DNA of 64,000 bases, taken from the NCBI RefSeq assembly GCF_014699135.1, contig NZ_JACOFT010000005.1, positions 62,288 through 126,287 on the forward strand, in the 5' to 3' direction. The position numbers and the translations under genes were made by a program. Every line of letters begins with the position of its first letter. The first letter of the stretch is position 1. The stretch is from Cognatundibacterium aquatile. Its GTDB lineage: Bacteria > Pseudomonadota > Gammaproteobacteria > Burkholderiales > Burkholderiaceae_D. Positions 37,804 through 47,796 of the stretch are shown one piece after another. The notes beneath the pieces are model-generated. The model did not search any database. It was not told the origin of the DNA and saw only the letters and a list, made by a program, of their open reading frames with translations.

Positions 37804-39804
37804 ATGACTGAACTAAAGAACACCGAGCGCGAGCTTTATCTTTTTCGCCTGCGGCTGATTTTCCTCGGCATATTTGTGCTCGCCTGTTTTTCTGCGTTGG
37901 TCACACGTTTTGTCTGGTTACAGATAGTCAAGCATGACGATTACGTTTTACTGGCGGATGAAAACCGTATTGATGTTGTTCCGGTGGTACCTAACCGTGG
38001 TCTGATCCTGGACAGAAACGGTGTCATTCTCGCCAGAAATTATTCAGCCTATACGCTGGAGATTACTGCTTCCAAGATCAATCAGGACATGGATGTGCTG
38101 ATCGATGAGCTGGCGGATTTGGTCGATATTCAGCCTAAGCATCGCAAGCGTTTCCGCAAATTGCTAGAAGATTCCAAGAGCTTTGAAAGTGTTCCTATCC
38201 GTACCCGTTTAACCGATGAAGAAGTTGCCCGGTTTACTGCACAACGCTTTCGCTTTCCCGGCGTCGATATACAAGCCCGCTTATTCCGCCAATATCCTCA
38301 GGGCGATGTGGCTTCGCATGTAATTGGCTACATTGGTCGTATCAGCACAAAAGATGCTGAAATTATCGATGATATGGAAGACAGTGCGAACTATAACGGG
38401 ACGGACTATATCGGCAAGGAAGGACTGGAAAAAAGCTACGAAAAGATTTTGCATGGAAGTACCGGGTTTGAAGAGGTGGAAGTCTCCGCCGGTGGTCGTG
38501 CCGTGCGCACCTTATCGCGCACGCCGCCGACGTCCGGTAAGAACCTGATTTTGTCGGTCGATATTGAGCTGCAGAAAGTGATTGAAGAAGCATTTGGTGA
38601 TCGTCGTGGTGCGCTGGTCGCGATTGAACCGGCGACTGGTGACGTATTGGCATTCGTATCCAAACCCACCTATGATCCGAATTTATTTGTCGAAGGAATC
38701 GATCAGCAAAGCTGGAATGAGCTTAATACTTCTGAAGACAAGCCGCTGTTAAACCGGCCACTGACCGGAGCCTATCCACCCGGCTCGACGTATAAGCCGT
38801 TTATGGCGCTGGCGGCATTGGAGCTGGGCAAACGGACCGCAACGCAGGCGATTGCCGATCCCGGTTTCTTTGCATTCGGTAATCACATTTTCAAAGACGA
38901 TAAACCCGGTGGTCACGGCATGGTGGATATGTATCGATCGATCGTGCAATCGTGCGATACGTATTACTACATGCTGGCCAATGACATGGGTGTCGATGCG
39001 ATGCATGATTTTATGAAACCGTTTGGATTTGGTCAAAAAACAGGCATTGATCTTGAACATGAGCGTACCGGTTTGCTGCCGTCGACCGCCTGGAAACGCA
39101 CAGCATTCAAGAAGCCTGCACAGCAACGCTGGATACCGGGTGACACGATTTCACTGGGCATAGGACAAGGGCAAAATACTTTTACGCCATTACAGATGGC
39201 GCATGCAATTGCAACACTGGCCAATAACGGCGTAGTGATGAAGCCGCATCTGGTGAAGATGACGGAAGATCCGCAAACCCGTGCCCGCACGCTGACTGTG
39301 CCAAAAGAAAGTTTCCGTATTCCATTGAAACAGGAAAACATCGATTTTATTAAAAATGCGATGGTCGGGGTGGTGAAAGAAGGAACTTCTGCGCGCGTAT
39401 TCGCGAATGCAGAATATGTATCCGGCGGTAAAACCGGAACAGCGCAGGTCATCAGTATCAAGAAAAATGAAAAGTACGATGCTAAACGGATGGCGGTCAG
39501 ACATCTGGATCACTCTTTGTACACCGCCTTCGCGCCCGCCGATCAACCTAAAATTGCATTGGCAATTATCGTAGAGAATGGTGGTTTCGGCTCGGAGGCG
39601 GCTGCACCGATTGTACGTAAGGCGCTGGATTATTATTTGCTGGGAAAACGCCCTGAGGTTAAGGAAAGTAAAGAGCTTCCGGTGCCAGTACCGAAAGCGC
39701 AAAGTGACATGGCTTTGTACCGCTCTGATGCTGAAGTAAAAAATCCGCCAGAGCCAGCCCCGGGCCCGAAACCTGGTGGCGAAACAACTGGGAATAAGGA
39801 CTGA
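37804..39804 (+). CDS. mrdA: Penicillin-binding protein 2
   Basis: This 666-residue transpeptidase cross-links peptidoglycan during cell elongation. One N-terminal membrane helix (about 18-42) precedes a pedestal domain and the transpeptidase domain with catalytic SxxK in PGSTYKPF, SxN region and KTGTAQ. The last 50 residues are proline-rich. It stands between mreD and rodA, its glycosyltransferase partner. Confidence 0.95.
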   Translation: MTELKNTERELYLFRLRLIFLGIFVLACFSALVTRFVWLQIVKHDDYVLLADENRIDVVPVVPNRGLILDRNGVILARNYSAYTLEITASKINQDMDVLIDELADLVDIQPKHRKRFRKLLEDSKSFESVPIRTRLTDEEVARFTAQRFRFPGVDIQARLFRQYPQGDVASHVIGYIGRISTKDAEIIDDMEDSANYNGTDYIGKEGLEKSYEKILHGSTGFEEVEVSAGGRAVRTLSRTPPTSGKNLILSVDIELQKVIEEAFGDRRGALVAIEPATGDVLAFVSKPTYDPNLFVEGIDQQSWNELNTSEDKPLLNRPLTGAYPPGSTYKPFMALAALELGKRTATQAIADPGFFAFGNHIFKDDKPGGHGMVDMYRSIVQSCDTYYYMLANDMGVDAMHDFMKPFGFGQKTGIDLEHERTGLLPSTAWKRTAFKKPAQQRWIPGDTISLGIGQGQNTFTPLQMAHAIATLANNGVVMKPHLVKMTEDPQTRARTLTVPKESFRIPLKQENIDFIKNAMVGVVKEGTSARVFANAEYVSGGKTGTAQVISIKKNEKYDAKRMAVRHLDHSLYTAFAPADQPKIALAIIVENGGFGSEAAAPIVRKALDYYLLGKRPEVKESKELPVPVPKAQSDMALYRSDAEVKNPPEPAPGPKPGGETTGNKD

Positions 39805-39806
39805 TC

Positions 39807-40919
39807 ATGCATAATTTCGGTGTCTACTGGCGTTCCTTGCGTTCTCGCATCATGGTGTTTGATGCGCCGTTGGCAATCATCATTTTTCTGATTTTATCTT
39901 GCGGAGTTGTGACACTGTATTCGGCAGGGATTGATTTCCCAGGCAGGCTTGAAGATCAGTTGCGCAATATCGTCGTGTCATTTGTCATTATGTGGATAGT
40001 GGCGAATATTCCACCACGCACGCTGATGCGTTTTGCGATTCCGATTTATAGCTTTGGTGTGGCTTTGCTGATTGCGGTCGCTGTATTTGGCCTGGTAAAA
40101 AAAGGCTCGCGCCGCTGGTTGCATATAGGTATAGACATGCAGCCTTCAGAAATGATGAAAATTGCGACACCGCTGATGCTTGCCTGGTATTTCCAGAAAA
40201 AAGAAGGCGCATTGCATTTCAAGGATTTTGTCATCGCGACAGTCATACTCGGTGTGCCGGTCGGCCTGATTGCAAGACAACCAGATCTGGGTACTGCATT
40301 ACTGGTGGTCGCTGCCGGATTCACCGTGATCTTTCTGGCAGGTCTGTCATGGAAAGTTTTATTATCGATCGTCGCTTTTATCGCCGTGGTGACGCCGACA
40401 GTGATCTGGCCATACCTGTTACATGATTACCAAAAAGACCGGGTGCTGACTATGCTGGACCCGACGCGGGATCCGTTAGGTAAGGGCTTTCATATTATTC
40501 AATCGACGATTGCGGTTGGTTCTGGAGGCGTGACGGGTAAAGGTTTGCTCAAGGGAACACAAGCGCATCTGGAATTTATTCCTGAACGTACGACCGATTT
40601 TATCTTTGCCGTTTTTTCAGAAGAATTCGGCTTTATCGGCAATGCTATTCTGGTTAGCTTGTATTTTTTGCTGATCGTTCGCTGCCTGATGATCGCCGCG
40701 AATGCCCCAACGATGTTCTCCCGTTTGATGGCCGGTTCAGTGTCTATGATATTCTTTACTTATTCATTCGTGAATATGGGCATGGTGAGTGGAATTTTGC
40801 CGGTAGTCGGCGTTCCTTTACCTTTTCTCAGTTACGGCGGCACCGCATTGGTGACCTTGGGAATGGCGGCAGGAATTATGATGAGTGTGCAGCGTAATCG
40901 TAAGCTGGTGCAGACATGA
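39807..40919 (+). CDS. rodA: Peptidoglycan polymerase RodA
   Basis: This SEDS-family polytopic membrane protein of 370 residues polymerises lipid II together with PBP2. It has about ten hydrophobic segments and signature blocks RRWLHIG, PSEMMKIA, QPDLGTALL and the C-terminal LPFLSYGGTALV. It starts two bases after mrdA and overlaps rlpA by four bases. Confidence 0.95.
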   Translation: MHNFGVYWRSLRSRIMVFDAPLAIIIFLILSCGVVTLYSAGIDFPGRLEDQLRNIVVSFVIMWIVANIPPRTLMRFAIPIYSFGVALLIAVAVFGLVKKGSRRWLHIGIDMQPSEMMKIATPLMLAWYFQKKEGALHFKDFVIATVILGVPVGLIARQPDLGTALLVVAAGFTVIFLAGLSWKVLLSIVAFIAVVTPTVIWPYLLHDYQKDRVLTMLDPTRDPLGKGFHIIQSTIAVGSGGVTGKGLLKGTQAHLEFIPERTTDFIFAVFSEEFGFIGNAILVSLYFLLIVRCLMIAANAPTMFSRLMAGSVSMIFFTYSFVNMGMVSGILPVVGVPLPFLSYGGTALVTLGMAAGIMMSVQRNRKLVQT

Positions 40920-42004
40920 AAATTTTCTTTTCTCAATCAGTCAATTTCAGACGACCAGCCTTGCTGCTGGCGTCGGCGTCATCCGTATTGTTAGTCGCTT
41001 GCGGCACTGCACCTAAGCAGCCCATCATCATTGCTGATCATCCCCGCCCTGCATCAACCAATAAGTCTGCCACAACGACCGCTCCCGCTCTGCCAAAAGC
41101 CAACTCAGGTAGAGGTGGATATTACAAAGACGATGGCCCTGGCGATAATCCACCGGAAGGACTGGAGTTTACGGTGGATCCGATTCCTGTCGTTGAAGAT
41201 TTCGCCAGGGGAGCTAACCGGCCCTACGTAGTTTTTGGCAAGACCTATACACCGATTATCGACACGACCACGCCTTATGTGCAGCGCGGCGTGGGCAGTT
41301 GGTACGGTAAAAAATTTCATGGACAGAAAACGTCTTCCGGTGAACTGTACGATATGTACAAAATTACGGCGGCACATCCTACCTTGCCTATTCCGTCTTA
41401 TGCCAGAGTAACCAATCTGTCGAATGGAAAGCAGATTATTGTGCGCATCAATGATCGTGGACCATTTCATTCAAGCCGCATTGTCGATTTATCGTATACG
41501 GCCGCATTGAAACTGGACATTCTTGGTAAAGGAAGCAGCCAGATTGAAGTCGAGCGCTTACTTCCAGCAGACATTGAGCGTATGGCGGAGAATCGTAAAA
41601 ATCAGCCTCAGACGACGACAGTGGCTAATGCAAGTAGCGACAATGTCGTCAGACCTGCCGCCGTAGTTCAGGCGGCTTCTGCCCCTGCAAGCAATCAGAT
41701 GACAATGGAAGAACTGCTGGCTGCGCAGGATAGTCGCCCTGTAGAAAAGCTGAACCCGCCTGTGCAGGCGAGTGGCGGTTATTACCTGCAATTTGGTGCT
41801 TATGCAATCCGTTCAAATGCCGAATCGATCATGACCCACCTGAAAAACCGAATCGAGAACCGGTTGCCGGGCTTTGATATTGTGCAGCAAGGAAGTTTGT
41901 ATCGCCTTGTCAGCGGCCCTTTCAGTAGCCGTTCCGAGGCAATGTCGGCGATTGCACAAGCAGGCGATCTGGGTGTCGGACGCCCGCTGGTTGTGCAGCG
42001 TTAG
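40916..42004 (+). CDS. rlpA: Septal ring lytic transglycosylase RlpA (lipoprotein)
   Basis: A lipobox ends at Cys 29 (SVLLVACG). The double-psi beta-barrel core lies at about residues 120-215 (VGSWYGKKFHGQKTSSGE, VRINDRGPF, DLSYTAALKL), and a C-terminal SPOR domain (about 285-360) binds denuded septal glycan. The protein cleaves or binds glycan without stem peptides at the division site. It is translationally coupled to rodA, and its end overlaps the convergent rsmI by four bases. Confidence 0.92.
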   Translation: MKIFFSQSVNFRRPALLLASASSVLLVACGTAPKQPIIIADHPRPASTNKSATTTAPALPKANSGRGGYYKDDGPGDNPPEGLEFTVDPIPVVEDFARGANRPYVVFGKTYTPIIDTTTPYVQRGVGSWYGKKFHGQKTSSGELYDMYKITAAHPTLPIPSYARVTNLSNGKQIIVRINDRGPFHSSRIVDLSYTAALKLDILGKGSSQIEVERLLPADIERMAENRKNQPQTTTVANASSDNVVRPAAVVQAASAPASNQMTMEELLAAQDSRPVEKLNPPVQASGGYYLQFGAYAIRSNAESIMTHLKNRIENRLPGFDIVQQGSLYRLVSGPFSSRSEAMSAIAQAGDLGVGRPLVVQR

Positions 42005-42909
42005 TCTTCTGTTTTCATTTCCAGCGCAAGCTGATACAGGGCATTTTTCTTCAGACCGGTCAGCTGCGCCGCCAATCCTGCAGCCTGTTTGACTGAACAT
42101 TCTTCCAGCAAAATATTGAGCACGCGGCGCGCTTCGCTATCGTCGTTTCCTTCCGCGACTGGCTTGGCATCGACCAGAATCACATACTCGCCTTTTTCGC
42201 GGTGGCTATCGGCACTCAGCCATGCTGGTGCATCGCTCAGCGAACAGCGGTGGATTTCTTCAAACAATTTGGTGAGTTCGCGCGCCAGCACGATCTGTCT
42301 CTCACCGCCAAACACAGCGAGCATCGCCTGAACAGTGTCAGTAATACGATGCGGGGCTTCGTAAAAAATCAGCGTTGCATCAGTACTTTCAAGCTTGTGC
42401 AGCATGCTGTCGCGTTGTCCTGCTTTTGCCGGTAAAAAGCCGACGAAATAAAAGCGCTCATGCAAGAGCCCGCTGGCGGATAAAGCACTGATAGCGGCAG
42501 ACGCCCCGGGTAATGGCGTGACATGAATACCGGATTGCTTCAGCACTTCAACGATTTTTGCGCCAGGATCAGAAATCCCCGGCGTACCGGCGTCAGATAC
42601 CAGCGCAATACGTTCGCCCGCTTGCAGGCGCGCCAGAATTTTGTCTGCGACTTCGCGCTCGTTATGCTGATGTGCTGCAATCAGTGGTTTATTGATACCA
42701 TAGCGCGAAAATAATTGCGCCGTATTCCGGGTGTCTTCGCAGGCGACCGCATCGACCAGAGAAAGCAGATGCAAGGCCCGTAAAGAAATATCGGCGATAT
42801 TTCCAATCGGTGTCGCGACTACATATAATGTGCCAGCCGGATATTGTTGTCGGGTGACGGCTTCAATAATGGTGTTGCTCGTGAACAGTGTGGATTCTGT
42901 GCTAGTCAT
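42001..42909 (-). CDS. rsmI: 16S rRNA (cytidine-1402-2'-O)-methyltransferase RsmI
   Basis: This 302-residue enzyme methylates the ribose of C1402 in 16S rRNA. It belongs to the tetrapyrrole-methylase fold: LYVVATPIGNIADIS, VACEDTRNT and SDAGTPGISDPG are diagnostic. It is divergent from yraN with a 41-base gap and convergent with rlpA. In E. coli the same gene sits beside yraN, diaA and dolP. Confidence 0.95.
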   Translation of the reverse strand: MTSTESTLFTSNTIIEAVTRQQYPAGTLYVVATPIGNIADISLRALHLLSLVDAVACEDTRNTAQLFSRYGINKPLIAAHQHNEREVADKILARLQAGERIALVSDAGTPGISDPGAKIVEVLKQSGIHVTPLPGASAAISALSASGLLHERFYFVGFLPAKAGQRDSMLHKLESTDATLIFYEAPHRITDTVQAMLAVFGGERQIVLARELTKLFEEIHRCSLSDAPAWLSADSHREKGEYVILVDAKPVAEGNDDSEARRVLNILLEECSVKQAAGLAAQLTGLKKNALYQLALEMKTED

Positions 42910-42950
42910 ACCTGTTCATTCCAATTTAATCAAAACCAGATTGTACGACA

Positions 42951-43337
42951 ATGAGACGTGCGCCGACGCTGTCAGATGCAAACGAAGACAAACGTACCAG
43001 TCGTCGCCGTGCTGGCGATGAAGGTGAATTACAGGCGCTGCACTATCTGGAGCAAGCCGGCCTGTGTTTGATACAAAAAAATTTTTTGTGTAAAGGCGGC
43101 GAGATTGATCTCATTATGCGCGATGGCGACGGCCTGGTATTTATTGAAGTAAGAACGCGTACTTCCATGCAATTTGGCGGTGCGCTTACCAGCGTGACTC
43201 CTGCCAAGCAAAAGAAAATGTGGCATGCTGCCCAGGTTTTTCTGCTTCAACAGAGCGGGCAACCTGCATGTCGTTTCGATGTTGTTGCGATTGATGCGGG
43301 TAAAATCCATTGGTTACAAAACGTAATTCTAGGCTAG
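42951..43337 (+). CDS. yraN: YraN family (UPF0102) nuclease-fold protein
   Basis: The 128-residue protein shows the family pattern GEIDLIMRDGDGLVFIEVRTR (residues about 48-68), with Asp, Glu and Lys-like positions typical of a restriction-endonuclease-like fold. Function is not established. It is followed by diaA after 25 bases, matching the E. coli yraN-diaA-dolP order. Confidence 0.88.
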   Translation: MRRAPTLSDANEDKRTSRRRAGDEGELQALHYLEQAGLCLIQKNFLCKGGEIDLIMRDGDGLVFIEVRTRTSMQFGGALTSVTPAKQKKMWHAAQVFLLQQSGQPACRFDVVAIDAGKIHWLQNVILG

Positions 43338-43362
43338 TCCCTGCCTTATAATCTGACACACT

Positions 43363-43968
43363 ATGACAAATCAACTAAACCAACGTATCTTGGCGCACTT
43401 TCAAGAAAGTGCTGAATTAAAAATCCAGGCTGCCAACGAACTGGCCGTGCCTATTTCACAGGCAGTGGAACTCATGTTTCTGGCACTGTCTAACGGTAAC
43501 AAAATCCTGGCATGCGGCAATGGCGGTTCGGCTGCAGATTGTCAGCATTTTGCGGCCGAGTTAGTTGGGCGGTTTGAACGTGAACGTTTGCCTTTACCGG
43601 CGATGGCGCTGACGACAGATACCTCCATCATGACTGCGGTTGCGAATGATTACAGCTTTCAGGAAGTATTTTCTAAACAGGTACAGGCGTTTGGTCAGTC
43701 CGGTGATATTTTGCTGGCGATTTCGACTTCCGGTAATTCAGTCAGTGTGGTGAATGCAATCAATGCTGCTCTTGAGCGCGATATGCGTATCGTTGCCTTT
43801 ACCGGAAAAGGCGGTGGTGAAATTAAGAAGTTGTTAAGCGAAGCGGATGTACATATCTGTGTTCCGCATGACCGTACTGCGCGGATTCAGGAAGTGCATT
43901 TGTTAACGATACATTGTATTTGCGATGGCATTGATGCCGCGCTATTTGGAGGTGATGCAGATGATTAA
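43363..43968 (+). CDS. diaA: SIS-domain protein DiaA/GmhA type
   Basis: This 201-residue SIS-domain protein carries [20 protein letters not shown] (about 51-70) and [10 protein letters not shown]. The family holds both GmhA (sedoheptulose-7-phosphate isomerase, heptose synthesis) and DiaA (DnaA-binding initiation factor). Position between yraN and dolP, as in E. coli, favours DiaA, but isomerase function cannot be excluded. It overlaps dolP by eight bases. Confidence 0.8.
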   Translation: MTNQLNQRILAHFQESAELKIQAANELAVPISQAVELMFLALSNGNKILACGNGGSAADCQHFAAELVGRFERERLPLPAMALTTDTSIMTAVANDYSFQEVFSKQVQAFGQSGDILLAISTSGNSVSVVNAINAALERDMRIVAFTGKGGGEIKKLLSEADVHICVPHDRTARIQEVHLLTIHCICDGIDAALFGGDADD

Positions 43969-44620
43969 AAAAAACTGGAACGGATTGAGCCGTACTCTTG
44001 CCACTGTCAGTCTGTGCTGTGCTGCGGCGATGAGCCTGCAGGGATGCGTCGAACTGGTCGTTGGCAGCGCGGTGATGGGGACTTTTGCCGCAAGTGATCG
44101 TCGTACATTCGGCGCACAGACTGAAGATAAAGCGATCGTCATCAAAGGCGAAACTCGTCTTGCCAGATCTCTCGGAGATACTGCGCATGTGAATGTGAAT
44201 TCTTTTAATCGCCGTGTGTTGCTGACGGGTGAAGTCGCCGATGAGCAAACCAAAGCTGCTGCAGAGCGTGAGTTGCGTGGGGTGGAAGGTGTTTTATCTG
44301 TGATGAATGAAATTCAGATATCCGGTATTTCCAATTTCTCCGCGCGTTCAAACGATGCGCTGATTACGACTAAAGTAAAAGCGTCTCTGGTTGACACTAA
44401 AGATTTGTATGCGAATGCGTTTAAGGTCGTTACCGAGGGGAGCGTTGTCTATCTGCTGGGGCGTGTTACGCAGCGTGAAGGCAATCAGGCAGCTGAGGTT
44501 GCGGCCAGCGTCGGCGGGGTCCGTAAAGTCGTGAAGGTGCTGGAATACATCAGTGAAGAAGAACTCAAAGCGATGACAGTTCAGCCGAATAAGACGGAAA
44601 AGACAGAAACCAATAATTAA
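43961..44620 (+). CDS. dolP: BON-domain lipoprotein DolP (YraP)
   Basis: The lipobox SLQGC puts the acylated Cys at residue 29. Two BON domains follow (about 55-120 and 125-195), containing [17 protein letters not shown] and [12 protein letters not shown]. DolP is an outer-membrane lipoprotein that supports envelope integrity and binds anionic lipid. The ATG at 43961 lies eight bases after GGAGG, so the longer frame from 43925 is rejected. It overlaps diaA. Confidence 0.9.
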   Translation: MIKKNWNGLSRTLATVSLCCAAAMSLQGCVELVVGSAVMGTFAASDRRTFGAQTEDKAIVIKGETRLARSLGDTAHVNVNSFNRRVLLTGEVADEQTKAAAERELRGVEGVLSVMNEIQISGISNFSARSNDALITTKVKASLVDTKDLYANAFKVVTEGSVVYLLGRVTQREGNQAAEVAASVGGVRKVVKVLEYISEEELKAMTVQPNKTEKTETNN

Positions 44621-44627
44621 GTGAAAC

Positions 44628-44655
44628 AAACCGGCGAATTTTCGCTGGTTTTTTA
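44628..44655 (+). terminator. Terminator after dolP
   Basis: AAACCGGCGA and TCGCTGGTTT form a 10-bp stem with one G-U pair and an ATTT loop, followed by TTTTATTTTT. It separates the yraN-diaA-dolP run from lemA. Confidence 0.85.
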
Positions 44656-44673
44656 TTTTTATCCGGAGAAATT

Positions 44674-45264
44674 ATGATTGCTTTACTCGTTCTGTTGGTC
44701 ATTATCGCGGTTATCGTATTCTGGGTTATCGGTGTGTATAACCGTCTGGTCAGCTTGCGTAATCGCTTTAAAAATGCGTTCGCGCAGATCGATGTGCAAC
44801 TGAAACGCCGCTATGATCTGATCCCGAATCTGGTCGAAGTCGCTAAAGGCTATATGAAGCATGAGCGGGAGACGCTGGAAGCCGTGATTGCAGCGCGGAA
44901 CCAGGCAGTGACTGCAAACAGTAAAGCGGTGGTGGATCCATCAGATGCCGCATCGGTACAGCAACTCGCTGCAGCGGAAGGGACACTGACTGCCTCGCTC
45001 GGGAAAATGTTTGCCCTGTCTGAAGCTTATCCTGATCTCAAAGCGAATGAGAACATGATACAACTGACCGAAGAGCTGACCAGCACAGAAAATAAAATTG
45101 CGTTCGCCCGTCAGGCTTACAACGACAGCGTCATGCAATACAACACCGGCATAGAGCAGTTCCCCGGTTCAGTGATTGCAAATTCTTTCGGCTTTAAAGC
45201 TGGTGAATTATTACAGGCAACCGAATCCGCTGAAGAGCGTAAAGCGGTCAAAGTTTCTTTTTGA
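44674..45264 (+). CDS. lemA: LemA family protein
   Basis: The 196-residue protein has an N-terminal membrane helix (about residues 2-24), then helical LemA sequence (YNRLVSLRNRFKNAFAQIDVQLKRR, PNLVEVAKGYMKHE). LemA proteins have an extracytoplasmic helical domain of unclear biochemical role. It is paired with an M48 protease 27 bases downstream, a common pairing in proteobacteria. A GGAG site precedes the ATG. Confidence 0.92.
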   Translation: MIALLVLLVIIAVIVFWVIGVYNRLVSLRNRFKNAFAQIDVQLKRRYDLIPNLVEVAKGYMKHERETLEAVIAARNQAVTANSKAVVDPSDAASVQQLAAAEGTLTASLGKMFALSEAYPDLKANENMIQLTEELTSTENKIAFARQAYNDSVMQYNTGIEQFPGSVIANSFGFKAGELLQATESAEERKAVKVSF

Positions 45265-45291
45265 TTTCATATCGCCTGGCTCGTAACCGAT

Positions 45292-47268
45292 ATGGATTTT
45301 TTTGAGCAGCAGGATCAGGCACACCGCCAGACCAGAAAATTATTGTTTCTGTTTCTGTTGGCGGTGATTGCCATAGTCATTACTGTTAATGTCAGTCTGG
45401 CGCTGATCTGGTCCTGGGGTTTTGGCGGAGCGCACGGCTCGGTTGCTCCGGCATATCCTCGTGGATTTTTTTTCGTCAATACCTTTGTGACCTTGCTGTT
45501 CATCGCTGGGGGAACCTTGTTTGAAACCTGGCGTCTGCGCGACGGAGGCGATGCGGTTGCCAAAATGGCTGGCGGCAGATTGGTTATGCCGTCGTCGACC
45601 GATGTGCGGGAGCGTCGCTTACTGAACATCGTTGAAGAGATGGCCTTGGCATCGGGCATCGCCTGCCCGCGTGTATACATTCTGGATAACGAAGACGCGA
45701 TCAACGCTTTTGCCGCTGGCTATCACCAGAATGAAGCGGTTGTCGCTGTGACGCAGGGAACCTTATCCCGACTCAGCAGGGATGAGCTGCAAGGCGTGAT
45801 AGGGCATGAATTCAGCCATATTCTGAATGGCGATATGCGCATGAATATCAAGCTGATCGGGATCTTATTCGGCATACAGATGATCGCTGGCCTGGGACAG
45901 GAATTACTCTATTGGGGCACGCGTTTCGGCAGTTCTCGCAGTCGCGACGATAAAGGCCCGCCGCTGCAAATCATTATGCTGGCGGTTGGCGCTGCACTGT
46001 TTGTAATCGGTTACGTCGGTATTTTTTTTGGTCGCCTGATTAAATCTGCAGTGTCGCGTCAGCGTGAATTTCTGGCCGATGCGAGTGCAGTGCAATTCAC
46101 GCGCAATCCTGATGGGATAGGCGGCGCCTTGCGTAAGATCGGTGGGCTGACTGCGGTCAATCATTGTGGTTCGCGCATTGATAACCCGCACGCGGAACAA
46201 CTTTCCCATTTATTTCTTGGTGCTGCCCGGCCACAATTGTTGTCCGGTTTGTTTGCAACGCATCCACCGCTGGAAGAGCGTTTAAAACGTGTTTATGGCA
46301 GAAACGTGGCATTTCTTGATGCCAGTGTGATGTCAGAGGATACTGCGGCGCAGAAAGAGTTACCAGAGGGTGTGTATGGCTTTGGCTCACGTAACGTCGA
46401 GGCGATGCGGCAGGCGGCGACTCCGTCACAATCAGCGATAAATATGAATAGCGCTCAGCAACCGGGCATCGTTTCTGCACAGACTGACGAACGGCGTAAG
46501 ATGAGCTTCAGCCCTGTGCTGCTGCAGGCCGCACGTGATACGCAATCAGCTTGCGCCCTCGTGTATGCAATGCTGCTGGATCGCAATCAGTCTGAAGCCT
46601 TCGTTGTGCAACAGAACCTGATCAGTCAGGTAGCAAATTCTCAGGCAAATCTGGCGCAACAATATCTGCTTGAAATCGAAGCGATGAAGAACAGCGTTCG
46701 CTTGCCTTTGCTGGATCTGGCAATGCCGGCTTTAAAACTGCTTACAACGCCGGAAAGAGCGCAGTTGTTGTCAGTGGCAGCCAAGTTGATTGCGGCTGAT
46801 CAGCGCATGACGCAAGCCGAATTTGTCGTGCTGGCTGTGTTAGAGCGTCGCCTTGGTTCGCAGGCCGGGCGTTCGGTTCCCGTGCGCTACGCGAATGTCG
46901 CAGCGTTGCGTTCAGAGGTCTGTTTATTATTATCTCTGGTGGCGCACAGCCATACTCAGCAAAATATCGCGGAGGCCGCATTTATGCGCGCTGCTGCTAT
47001 TTTGCCTGAGCTGGAATTCAATGCGATAGACTTGATGGCAACGGCCTCTTCAGATTTTTTTGACGTCAGGCAGGCACTGGAAAAAATACATCAGTTGGCT
47101 CCACTCGCCAAACCCTTCCTGATACGTGCGATGCTTGCTGCTGCAGCACGTGCACCGGATGTCCACATCGAAGCGCCGGTTGCTGATTTATTGCGCGGTG
47201 TTTGCGCTGCGATTGATGCGCCAGTGCCGGAAGCAGTTGTCAATGCCGGTGGCAATAGCAGTAACTGA
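45292..47268 (+). CDS. Membrane M48 metalloprotease with C-terminal extension
   Basis: The 658-residue protein has membrane helices near 20-42 and 65-85, the zinc motif HEFSH at 173-177, two more helices and the ligand region REFLADASAVQFTR. This is an HtpX-like layout, which suggests membrane protein quality control. The last 300 residues are extra; part of them (LLSVAAKLIAADQRMTQAEFVVLAVL) looks like a TerB-type helical domain. HtpX itself is under 300 residues. It follows lemA and probably shares its transcript. Confidence 0.85.
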   Translation: MDFFEQQDQAHRQTRKLLFLFLLAVIAIVITVNVSLALIWSWGFGGAHGSVAPAYPRGFFFVNTFVTLLFIAGGTLFETWRLRDGGDAVAKMAGGRLVMPSSTDVRERRLLNIVEEMALASGIACPRVYILDNEDAINAFAAGYHQNEAVVAVTQGTLSRLSRDELQGVIGHEFSHILNGDMRMNIKLIGILFGIQMIAGLGQELLYWGTRFGSSRSRDDKGPPLQIIMLAVGAALFVIGYVGIFFGRLIKSAVSRQREFLADASAVQFTRNPDGIGGALRKIGGLTAVNHCGSRIDNPHAEQLSHLFLGAARPQLLSGLFATHPPLEERLKRVYGRNVAFLDASVMSEDTAAQKELPEGVYGFGSRNVEAMRQAATPSQSAINMNSAQQPGIVSAQTDERRKMSFSPVLLQAARDTQSACALVYAMLLDRNQSEAFVVQQNLISQVANSQANLAQQYLLEIEAMKNSVRLPLLDLAMPALKLLTTPERAQLLSVAAKLIAADQRMTQAEFVVLAVLERRLGSQAGRSVPVRYANVAALRSEVCLLLSLVAHSHTQQNIAEAAFMRAAAILPELEFNAIDLMATASSDFFDVRQALEKIHQLAPLAKPFLIRAMLAAAARAPDVHIEAPVADLLRGVCAAIDAPVPEAVVNAGGNSSN

Positions 47269-47277
47269 CAAATAAGA

Positions 47278-47320
47278 AAAGCCGGTAAGCACTGCGCGTT
47301 TCAGTGCTTACCGGCTTTCC
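47278..47320. terminator. Long stem-loop between the M48 protease and BLUF genes
   Basis: AAAGCCGGTAAGCACTG and CAGTGCTTACCGGCTTT form a perfect 17-bp stem. The T run is short on the plus strand and a little longer (CTTTTCTTATTT) on the minus strand. It lies between convergent genes and probably stops both transcripts. Confidence 0.8.
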
Positions 47321-47353
47321 CGTATTTATTTGCAGATATTTCCTGAGATGATG

Positions 47354-47779
47354 TCAGGTGCGCCCGACGATCGATGCCGTCGCCATTAATTCATCTATCA
47401 GTGACAGCAGCATTTTCCCGGACATCCCATGTGGATCTAACACCGGCAACGGTGAATATTTCAGCAGAATAGATGGGTTAATTTTGCTCATATTCGCCTG
47501 TCCCATAGTCCAGCAGGCATAGCGACGTTCTGTGATTTCTTCGTAATCAAGCAACATCACATCTTTATGGCGCGGGTCGCGCAAGATATGACCGTATAAG
47601 GTATTGACCGCCTCACGCCCGCCTTCCAGTACTTGCATGAACACTTGGTCAGTATGGCACAGTACACCAGTGATGCCATTCGCCGGATTATGCAGACGTG
47701 ATTGCTGCATAATCAGTTGGACGGTATCGCAAGTTTTTTCATCAACGGCACGGCTGGCATATAGCAGGCGGACTAACAT
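47354..47779 (-). CDS. BLUF-domain blue-light sensor
   Basis: This 141-residue single-domain protein carries the BLUF hallmarks: Tyr 7 (VRLLYAS), the Asn-Gln pair (NPANGITGVL and VFMQVLEGG), YGHILRDPRHKDV and a Trp near the end of the core. BLUF proteins bind FAD and sense blue light through the Tyr-Gln network. No output domain is fused, so it probably acts by binding a partner. It follows folE by 17 bases on the minus strand and is probably co-transcribed. Confidence 0.92.
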   Translation of the reverse strand: MLVRLLYASRAVDEKTCDTVQLIMQQSRLHNPANGITGVLCHTDQVFMQVLEGGREAVNTLYGHILRDPRHKDVMLLDYEEITERRYACWTMGQANMSKINPSILLKYSPLPVLDPHGMSGKMLLSLIDELMATASIVGRT

Positions 47780-47796
47780 GATCTTTCCTGTCTGGA

